Positions 56,191 to 64,000 of a DNA stretch of 64,000 bases are shown here, piece by piece; within the stretch, counting starts at the first letter, position 1; each line of letters opens with the position of its first letter. The notes below the pieces were generated by a model. That model did no database searches and was not told the origin of the DNA. It saw only the letters and a program-made list of their open reading frames with translations. The position numbers and the translations under genes are program-made. Where the stretch lies: assembly GCA_030267565.1 (NCBI GenBank), contig BRXU01000003.1, positions 2,650,001 through 2,714,000 of the forward strand, read 5' to 3'. Source of the DNA: Pleodorina starrii (Eukaryota > Chlorophyta > Chlorophyceae > Chlamydomonadales > Volvocaceae).

Positions 56191-57229
56191 AGCGGCGCAG
56201 ACGACTGCGGGCCGCGCTTAGCGGGAGCCACGCGAGAGGCGTCACACACCTCAACCAAAAACGCCTACCAAGACTAGCTACCACCCCCCACCTGGCCAGC
56301 CTCCTCGCGCGCTCACGGGGCTCTAGAGCTCTACGCAAAGAGTGCCTCTGAACGCCCTCTACCCCTGGGGCAGGGGCCCACGACAACGGGGCGGCACCAC
56401 CGCAGCCCAGAAAAAAAACGAGGCAAGGGAAAGCCCACCTAGGCCCCCAGACAAGGTCCCTCACGAGAACGAGGGGCTGAGTCCCCTCACCAAGGGCTCC
56501 CACGAAAGCCAGCACAGCAAGGAGCCCAACTGCTACAACGAACACGACAACCAAGGTGCTGCTGCAGGAACCGCTCACTAAAGCACCCAACCGCACGTTG
56601 GCCCGCCAGGCGGCCTCCTCCTGGGGGCTACAGGTTCCCCGACACTGCCCAGCGCGGGGCAAAACAAACACCCACGGCCGCGGGGGGGATGACAAGCCGG
56701 CGCGGCGCCCCCCTGGAAAACCCACTACGGGGCACGGCTCATAGGCGCTGCCTGCCCTCGCCTACCATGCAGAGAAAACCTGCCCCTCCGTCCCTGGCCG
56801 CCTGCGGAGCCCAGCACCACCTACCCTCCCTCTGCAACCCCTCCCTCTCCACCTCTCCCTCTCCCTAAAGCCCCAAAACTGCAGGCCTCCCGCGCCGCAC
56901 TCCTCAGCCGCCAGACAGCACAAAACCGCCCCTTACTCCTCGACGGGCCCCGTCTCCCGGGAAGAGGGTACACACCCACACTCACACCAGACAAAGCACA
57001 CAGGCCTGCTCCTTCCCCTCCCTGCTAGCCCACGAGACCCTCGGCCAGGAAACCCTTGCCCGCACGCCCAGCCCTCCCCTTGCCCACCGCCCTTCCTGCT
57101 CTCCTCGCTCCACTCGCCCTCTCCAGGCTCCCCCCCCAGCCCTCCAATCCCCCCCACCCTCCTCCCCCCCACCGCCCGCTCCCTCCTCCCCTCCAACCAA
57201 CGCCCCTGCCCCGTCACTAGCACAGCTGC

Positions 57230-58003
57230 TTAGGCCGTGATCTCCACCGGGGCTGCGCACCGCATTCGCTCCTCAACGACCGCTAGGATGGGGTGCTGCG
57301 GCCCCACTCTGTCCCAGCCGTGCCGGGGGGTCTCCAGCGCCGCGAACGAGCGCAAGCGCGCCCAGAAGTCCGTCACCGCGCGGGCGCGCGCCCGGTCCAG
57401 CGGCGAGGCTTCGGCTGCACCCCGCGCTGCTGCCGCTGCTGCCCCTACTGCTGCCGCCGCCGCTTCCCCCGCCGCCACCTCTCCGGCCCCTGCTTTCTGC
57501 GTCGGTGATTCACCCGCGGGGGCGTTCAGCGCGGGTCCCTCCTGCTGTGTTGCCCCTCCCTCCCGGGCGAAGAAGTCGGTGATAGCCCGCTGGCGCGGTC
57601 CCTGTCGCTGGGGCTGCTCTGGCTGGGGCTGCACCTGTTGCTTTTTTTTGCTGCTGCTGTTGCTGCTGCTGCCCCGTCGCTGCTGCGGCCCCATCCCGCC
57701 CCTGCCTTCGGGTTGCTGCTCGAAGACAGCGCCGCTAGGGCGATCACGTCCCAGGGGGCCTGCTCACACCCAGGTGGCGCTTGGGCGAGCCAGAGTTGCT
57801 GCCGGGTGGTGGTGGCCCCCGCTGCTGCTTGGGGGGGTGGCAGGTGCCGGTCGATCTGCTCCCGAACGGCCCTCGCGACAGGGCATTCCCAGAAGTGGTG
57901 CAGTCGCGGGGAGCAGGGTCGGCCGGCATCGGCCTCCCCATAGGCCCCGCACCCGCACGCCTCAATGGGCACCCGGGCCAGGTGTGTGTTGCCAGGCAGC
58001 CTC
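57230..58003 (-). pseudogene. LINE B ORF C-terminal fragment (unit 2 of B3)
   Basis: Duplicate of 25887-26655, carrying the same poly(T) and small deletion; one T shorter at 57642-57649. Confidence 0.65.
57642..57649. repeat. Bodyless poly(T), duplicate of 26299-26307
   Basis: TTGCT on both sides, shared by duplication. Confidence 0.7.
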
Positions 58004-58407
58004 GTGGGCAGGGTGCATGTGGCCAAACAGGTGCTGGGAAACACCCTTTTTTTTTTTTTTTTTAACCCTGGCATACCACCTCTCCATCATCCGCCCCACC
58101 CCACCCCAGCTGGCGGCACTCCGCAAGCATATCGACGGCTTTGTGGCCTGGTCGCTCCTGGAGGAAGACGCGTCCCTGGTGTGCCACGGACGGGCCCTGC
58201 TGAAGCCTGGCCCGGAGATCGCCTGCCAGGATCACGACTGTGGCGGTGTCGGCCATCTCGACCTCGACGCATTCATGGTCGCCCTGCATGCGAAGCCCCT
58301 CGCCCAGCTCGCTCAGCCCGGCCAGCAGCCATGGAAGCAGATCATGCGGGGTCTGCTCGACGAGTACAGGCCGGATGGGACCACTGGGTGGGGCTGGGTG
58401 TATGGCA

Positions 58408-58493
58408 GGTAAGTTCTACACCGAAAGTTAAGGCACTGCTTTCGGCCCGGGTGACCCGGGTTCAAGTCCCATTAAGGACATTTGGAACTTACC
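58408..58493 (+). other. tRNA-like SINE head
   Basis: 86 nt closed by a perfect 9-bp inverted repeat (GGTAAGTTC / GAACTTACC). Inside are stem CCGAAAG / CTTTCGG, a CCCGGGTGACCCGGG hairpin, and GGTTCAAGTCC, a good match to the pol III B box (GGTTCRANTCC). GTTAAGGCACTG resembles a Ser/Leu-type D arm. A second B-box-like word (GGATCGAAACC) lies about 75 bp further on. Confidence 0.75.
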
Positions 58494-58819
58494 TGCGCCC
58501 CACAGAAGTAGGCAATGGTACATTGGCCGGCAACAGGGAAACCTTGCAATTCCCCCCGGGATCCCGGGATCGAAACCGGTCAGTGACCATTACCCGGGGT
58601 GTGATGAGAAAGGAGGGTGCCCACCCCTGTCCTTGTCCTGTCCGGAGGTTTACAAGACTCATCATACAGTCATCAGCACCGTCCAGCTGGCCCGTGGAGT
58701 CGCCCAGAAGCCTGGCACGCTAGCTACTCAGCAGAAGTGGCAGCATCAGTGGAGCCGCCAGACAACATGTGTGTCCCAAGTCCCGAGTCCGGGTTCCTCC
58801 GGAATTCAAAAAAAAAAAA
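58408..58819 (+). mobile_element. SINE, full-length reference copy, TSD ATGGCA
   Basis: ATGGCA at 58402-58407 repeats at 58820-58825; the empty site is at 27058-27063 (GTGTATGGCACGGCGG). This fixes both ends: GGTAAGTTC at 5', GGAATTC plus A-run at 3', 412 bp. Non-autonomous; no ORF. Confidence 0.97.
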
Positions 58820-61800
58820 ATGGCACGGCGGAACCGCCCCCCAGCCTGCCTACGTTCATTGCCAGCCTGGTGCAGTCCTACCGCTCCTCGCTCCCGACCC
58901 GGCTGGCCTACCCAGAGACCACGGACGCGCGTGCCATCCTGCATGAGCCCCTGTTCTTCAATGCAGCCCTGCGTGACCCCGCCACCGACCAGCCCTTCAC
59001 CCCGCCGGCTGGGACCGCCCACCTGGGACCCCGCACCCTGGCCGAGCTCCGTGCAGCGTCGCCCATGACCCAGCACGAACCCCTCATGCAGGCGGTCCTT
59101 GGGGCCATCCCAGCCGACTGGCGGAGACTGCTGCCAGCCGACCCCCTGGACCCCGAACTGCCGCCGGCACCCGACTGGCTCCTGTCGCCCGATGGCAGCC
59201 GGGTCAGCAGCCCTACGGGAGTCTTGTGGGCCGTCCTGCCCAACGGCCGCTTGGTGCCCCCAGACAGCGAGCAGGCCGGAGCAGCAGGGGACGCCGACTG
59301 GCCTGCAGCCTGCGTGCTGCCGGGCCGCAAGCCGCGCCGACACTGGACCTTGGAGGACCATCAGCGATACAGCGAGGCGCCCCCGGCCCAACGCGCCTCC
59401 TCATGGCCAGTGGAATACCAGCTGCTGGGGCTTTGGGACTCGGTCCAGTGCTACCCCCTCAGCCACGGCCACGGCACGCTGCCCCTCATCCACTACACAG
59501 TGAGTGAGGTGCGCCACCGCCTCACCGCCCGCGGTCACAGCTGGGGCCGGGACCAGGACACGGAGCCCCTCATGCCCGCGGCGTGGCCCGAGCAGCCGCA
59601 CAGCCAGCTACAGCAACAGGAGGCCCGCTGGCACCAACACTGGCTGGCTCAGCAAGCGCCCAGCCGCAGCCGGTGGTTTGCCATGAACCCCACGCCCAGC
59701 CCCGGCTGGATGCGGCCCCGCTCCTCCCCCCCATCACTGCCCTCGGCCGCTGCAAGCCCGGTCAGCCAGCCTAGCAGCCGCCATGCGGCACCGCACCAGC
59801 AGGACCCCGGTGCTGCCGCCGGACCGTCGGCGCCCGCCGGGCCGGCCCCGGAGGCAGACCCGGCAGCTGATGGCCCGGCTGGCATGTCTCCCCTCGACCG
59901 CCGGCGGGCCTGGCAGCGGCTGTGGGACTGCCCCGCAAGCAACCGGGCCAAGGCGCTCACCTGGCGGCTGCACCATGGACGGCTCCCGTGCGGGGTGTAC
60001 CTGGCCTCCAAAGGTCAGCCGCAGCGTGCCCACTGCTCTGCTCCTAGCTGCTCGGTGGACGGCAACCTGCATGTCGCCAGCCTGACCCACGTCTTCTTGG
60101 AGTGCGGGGCTTACACCGCAGCTCGGGTTTGGCTGGCAGAGCTGTGGGCGGCAGTCTCCGGGGCCGCGGACTTGCCTTTCAGACAGCCGGCTGTGCTGCT
60201 GGGAGACTGGCCGGGAGGGTGGCCGGCCTACCCCACCAGCCCTGGGCTGCAGCTGCTGTGGGCAGCCCTTCGAGCCACTTGGCTGTGGGCGGTCTGGGGC
60301 CACTACCACAGGGCGGAGCCTGATGACCATCCGTCGGCCACGGTGGTGGGCTGCGTCATTGGGGAGCTGCAGCGTCTCATGAGGGCACATTTCAGCATGG
60401 CGGCGCTCTCCGAGGACACTCTGGCGGGGCTGCCCCGGGGCCACATCACAGCACAGCTGAAGCCCGGCCGGCTGGATGCCTTCGAAGCCTCCTGGGCGCA
60501 TGAAGGCGTCCTCTGCTCCGTGCAGCGGGTGACTGGCAGCAGCCCGCGTCTGCAGGTTCATCTGTCCCGGGTGGCCCCGGTCCCAGCACCACAGGCACCC
60601 GCCGGGGGCGCCCAGGCAGCACAGCAGGTCTCCCCATCCGGGTCAGCCATCAGCGCCCAGCCCAGCCAGGCAGCAGCTCAGCTGACAGGGCAGCCGGGGC
60701 CGTCGTGAGCGGGGTGTTGGGAGTGGGGGATCTCGGTGTCTGAGGTCCTTAGGGTGCGAGGGGCCTCGAGGGTGGGGGGAGTGCGGTGCGGGTTGCCTAG
60801 GGAGGGGGGTACGGTGCGGGGCTTGCTGTGGGTGGGGCCGGAGGGGGTCTTGGGGGTCGGGGGAGCTTAGGAGCAGGGTTGGTGTGGTGCAGGCTGCCGC
60901 GGGAGGCAGGTGCGGTTCGGAGGCTGCTGTCTTGAGGGGTCGCCCCCTGTGTGGGGTCTGTGGGTTTTTTTTTTTTTTTTTTCTGCGAGGGACGTTACAA
61001 GGACTGGGAAAGCGAAGCCCAACGGGCAAGCCGAGCAAGACCGGCAAGCCGCAACAGCCTGGCAAGAAGCCCAAAAAACCACCGCAAGGAGCCAAGGAGA
61101 GAGAAAAAGCCAAGCAACGCCTAAACTCGCAGACAGGACAGGGACAGGGACGGGGGCAGCAAGGGGCCAGGAGCCACTGCTGCACGGGCGGCACACACGG
61201 CCACCCCTACCTCCAAGACACCGAGGAGGGAACCGAAACCAACACCAGGGCCCAACACCAGGGCCAAACCCCAGGGCCCAACACCAGGGCCAACACCACG
61301 GCCCAACACCAGGGCCAACCCCACAGCCCAACACCAGGGCCCAACACCAGGGCCCAAAACCAGAGCCAACACCACGGCCCAACACCAGGGCCAAAACCAC
61401 GGCCCAACACCCGGGCCAGCACCACGGACCAACAACAGGGCCCGTCACCGGAGACAAGCCCCAGGGATGGGCAAAGGCCCCAACAGCGACCACAGCGACA
61501 ACACAACCACAACCTGCACAACCTCAACAGCCAAGGGGCGAACCCTACACCCTGGGCGACAGCAACAGGAACAACAAACAAAACCGGGCAACCGCCGCAG
61601 CGAACCAGGGCAAAACGAGCCCCCCCCCACCGGGGAGCACCAGAGAAAACAGAAAACCCACAGCACGCCCGAAGAGAACCCCGCACCACCGAAACCGCCT
61701 CCCAGAGCCACAAAAGCCGCAGGGACGGTGCCACACAAGCGCACCGGAGACAAACAACAACCGACCCCACCCTGGGGGCGTCCCCGCAAGACAGCAGGCC

Positions 61801-62551
61801 CGAAGACACACCTCCCTCCCAAGACACCCCGCACCGCAGGAACCTCACTCCCACGTCCCCCCGGCTCCCAAGAACCCCCACGGGCGCAGCAGGGGCAACA
61901 CTGCCTGGCTGGAAGCCAGGGCACAAGCGCGCCGGCGACAAGACACCCGCAGACCCCACCCTGGGGGTGACCCCCGAACCGCACCTGCCTCCCACGGCGG
62001 CCTGCACCACACCAACCCTGCACCGAAGCCCCCCCGCCCCTCCCCAGTCCCCCCCCGAAACCCTCCCCAGACCCCCCGGCGCCACACGCACCCCACTCCC
62101 AAGAACCCCCCTCTCCAGGCCGCAGGGGCAGCACCGCCGGGTCAGAGACCAAGGCACGAGAGCGCCAGCGACAAAACACCCACAGACCCCACACAGGGGG
62201 CGACCCCTCAAGACAGCAGCCTCCGAACCGCACCTGCCTCCCGCGGCAGCCTGCACCACACCAACCCTGCTCCTAAGCTCCCCCGACCCCCAAGACCCCC
62301 TCCGGCCCCACCCACAGCAAGCCCCGCACCGTACCCCCCTCCCTAGGCAACCCGCACCGCACTCCCCCCACCCTCGAGGCCCCTCGCACCCTAAGGACCT
62401 CAGACACCGAGATCCCCCACTCCCAACACCCCGCTCACGACGGCCCCGGCTGCCCTGTCAGCTGAGCTGCTGCCTGGCTGGGCTGGGCGCTGATGGCTGA
62501 CCCGGATGGGGAGACCTGCTGTGCTGCCTGGGCGCCCCCGGCGGGTGCCTG

Positions 62552-62963
62552 TTTTTTTTTTTTTTTTTTAATTCCGGAGGAACCCCGACTCGGGACATGG
62601 GACACACATGTTGTCTGGCGGCTCCACTGATGCTGCCACTTCTGCTGAGTAGCTAGCGTGCCAGGCTTCTGGGCGACTCCACGGGGCCAGCTGGACGGTG
62701 CTGATGACTGTATGATGAGTCTTGTAAACCTCCGGACGGGACAGGGGTGGGCACCCTCCTTTCTCATCACACCCCGGGTAATGGTCACTGACTGGTTTCG
62801 ATCCCGGGATCCCGGGGGGAATTGCAAGGTTTCCCTGTTGCCAGCCAATGAACCATTGCCTGCTTCTGTGGGGTGCAGGTAAGTTCCAAATGTCCTTAGG
62901 GGGAATTGAACCCGGGTCACCCGGGCCGAAAGCAGTGCCTTAACTTTCGGTGTAGAACTTACC
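62552..62963 (-). mobile_element. SINE, full-length, TSD GCCTG
   Basis: Poly(T) 62552-62569 to GAACTTACC at 62963; four extra bases CTTA, then GCCTG repeats the left flank. Slightly diverged in the head (TTAGGGGGAATTGAACC). Confidence 0.9.
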
Positions 62964-63658
62964 CTTAGCCTGTGGTGCTGGGACCGGGGCCACCCGGGAC
63001 AGATGAACCTGCAGACGCGGGCTGCTGCCAGTCACCCGCTGCACGGAGCAGAGGACGCCTTCATGCGCCCAGGAGGCTTCGAAGGCATCCAGCCGGCCGG
63101 GCTTCAGCTGTGCTGTGATGTGGCCCCGGGGCAGCCCCGCCAGAGTGTCCTCGGAGAGCGCCGCCATGCTGAAATGTGCCCTCATGAGACGCTGCAGCTC
63201 CCCAATGACGCAGCCCACCACCGTGGCCGACGGATGGTCATCAGGCTCCGCCCTGTGGTAGTGGCCCCAGACCGCCCACAGCCAAGTGGCTCGAAGGGCT
63301 GCCCACAGCAGCTGCAGCCCAGGGCTGGTGGGGTAGGCCGGCCACCCTCCCGGCCAGTCTCCCAGCAGCACAGCCGGCTGTCTGAAAGGCAAGTCCGCGG
63401 CCCCGGAGACTGCCGCCCACAGCTCTGCCAGCCAAACCCGAGCTGCGGTGTAAGCCCCGCACTCCAAGAAGACGTGGGTCAGGCTGGCGACATGCAGGTT
63501 GCCGTCCACCGAGCAGCTAGGAGCAGAGCAGTGGGCACGCTGCGGCTGACCTTTGGAGGCCAGGTACACCCCGCACGGGAGCCGTCCATGGTGCAGCCGC
63601 CAGGTGAGCGCCTTGGCCCGGTTGCTTGCGGGGCAGTCCCACAGCCGCTGCCAGGCCC

Positions 63659-63671
63659 CGGCAAAAAAAAA
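63659..63671. repeat. Near-bodyless poly(A) insertion, TSD GGCCC
   Basis: Other copies read CTGCCAGGCCCGCCGG. Here GGCCC, CGGC, A9, GGCCC. Only four bases besides the A-run. Confidence 0.85.
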
Positions 63672-63971
63672 GGCCCGCCGGCGGTCGAGGGGAGACATGC
63701 CAGCCGGGCCATCAGCTGCCGGGTCTGCCTCCGGGGCCGGCCCGGCGGGCGCCGACGGTCCGGCGGCAGCACCGGGGTCCTGCTGGTGCGGTGCCGCATG
63801 GCGGCTGCTAGGCTGGCTGACCGGGCTTGCAGCGGCCGAGGGCAGTGATGGGGGGGAGGAGCGGGGCCGCATCCAGCCGGGGCTGGGCGTGGGGTTCATG
63901 GCAAACCACCGGCTGCGGCTGGGCGCTTGCTGAGCCAGCCAGTGTTGGTGCCAGCGGGCCTCCTGTTGCTG

Positions 63972-63996
63972 TTTTTTTTTTTTTTTTTTTTTTTTT
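63972..63996. repeat. Poly(T) insertion at window edge, probable TSD TTGCTG
   Basis: Target CCTGTTGCTGTAGCTGG; a run of about 25 T follows TTGCTG and the window ends (T)TGCTG. Neither the LINE A end (TCTGCGAGGG) nor the SINE end (AATTCCGG) follows, so it is probably another bodyless insertion. Confidence 0.6.
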
Positions 63997-64000
63997 GCTG

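Larger units (their letters stand above)
52488..58003 (-). mobile_element. Duplicated LINE B block (B2 right part + B3), unit 2
   Basis: 52488-52948 corresponds to 24196-24653 and 52949-53144 plus 56191-58003 to 24654-26655. All private B3 changes are shared (CTGCTACAACG, ACCATGCAGAG, CTCGAAGACAGCG, CGACAGGGC, the poly(T) at 57642). C4 is inserted in it. Confidence 0.85.
58004..60708 (+). pseudogene. LINE A ORF2 C-terminal half (C2')
   Basis: LVGRVHVAKQ to QPGPS, TGA at 60706-60708. Broken by poly(T) and by the SINE; RT palm absent. RVTGSS variant. Confidence 0.78.
58004..60965 (+). mobile_element. LINE A copy C2' (duplicate of C2 5' part)
   Basis: Same edge GGCAGCCTCGTGGGCAGG as 26656 and the same poly(T) (58047-58063). 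It lacks the minus LINE A found at 27372 and C3 found at 30173, so it preserves their empty sites. A SINE sits at 58408. Confidence 0.88.
62435..63971 (-). pseudogene. LINE A ORF2 C-terminal part, broken, edge-partial
   Basis: ORF2 tail (RVTGSS variant, zinc region) interrupted by a SINE and by an 18-bp insertion (CGGC plus A9 with TSD) that shifts nothing in frame but adds FFFAGA. Continues past the window. Confidence 0.75.
60966..64000 (-). mobile_element. LINE A copy in C2' 3'UTR, runs off the window
   Basis: Poly(T) from 60966, then the complete 3'UTR, ORF2 stop at 62498-62500 region and ORF2 coding to the window end. It occupies the same target (GTCTGTGGG) as the short copy at 48540. 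Contains a SINE (62552-62963) and two poly(A)/(T) insertions. Confidence 0.85.

Noticed and set aside
58408..58493. Functional tRNA gene
   Set aside because: The stem lengths, the lack of a clear anticodon arm and the repeated occurrence at the head of a TSD-flanked SINE show it is a tRNA-derived module.

Overview
The window looks like nuclear DNA of a chlorophycean (probably volvocine) green alga. The support is very high GC with CAG/GCC-rich coding sequence, a spliced kinase gene with short GT-AG introns and a Gly/Ala/Ser-rich tail, and an interstitial telomere tract of (CCCTAAAA)n, the Chlamydomonas-type repeat TTTTAGGG. There is also a tyrosine-recombinase retroelement of the kind found in Chlamydomonas and Volvox. 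This assignment is inference; no marker gene fixes the species.

Layout. 1-4013 holds the 3' five exons of a protein kinase gene, the only host gene recognised. 4014-8156 is gene-poor: a decayed LINE-like 3' end, a 5'-truncated SINE, a C-rich minisatellite and a 204-bp copied piece of the kinase last exon. From 8157 to the end, essentially everything is retrotransposon inserted into retrotransposon.

Three families dominate. LINE A is an L1-type element with ORF1, ORF2 (APE endonuclease, RT and a C-terminal zinc-finger region), a 1.45-kb 3'UTR with a minisatellite, and a poly(A) tail. One structurally complete copy lies on the minus strand at 31242-41150; about a dozen others are 5'-truncated. 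LINE B is a second LINE, seen only as C-terminal ORF plus 3'UTR units ending in (ATAAC)n rather than poly(A), arranged head to tail on the minus strand. The SINE is about 410 bp, has a tRNA-like head and a poly(A) tail, and appears both complete and truncated. Target-site duplications (TSDs) of LINE A and the SINE are both about 5 bp, consistent with shared machinery.

Nesting order. LINE B units (8157-10572; 10691-24653; 24654-26655) received LINE A copies: C1 (15456-24195) in B2 and C2 (from 26656) in B3. C2 received C3 (30173-48023). C3 received a 14.2-kb insertion (31242-45427) that carries, in one orientation and between one pair of CACAG TSDs, a gag-truncated tyrosine-recombinase retroelement (gag zinc knuckle, RT/RNase H, recombinase), a (TATAAGC)16 satellite and the complete LINE A. 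The segment from the 3' part of C1 through B2/B3 to the 5' part of C2 recurs at about 50.0-60.9 kb with shared private mutations, as expected of a tandem duplication by unequal crossing-over between C1 and C2. Later insertions (C4 and four SINEs) have matching empty sites in the other copy and so give a relative timeline.

Unusual features are (1) the 14.2-kb composite insertion, suggesting 5' transduction of another retroelement by LINE A; (2) several insertions consisting of almost nothing but poly(A)/poly(T) flanked by 5-bp TSDs; (3) recurrent identical 5' truncation points; (4) a tRNA-like SINE head closed by a perfect 9-bp inverted repeat; (5) an 845-bp foreign segment ending in a perfect 18-bp hairpin with telomere-like loop plus telomere repeats; (6) an ATGA overlap joining LINE ORF1 and ORF2. 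All similarity statements come from reading the sequence by eye; no database search was made.
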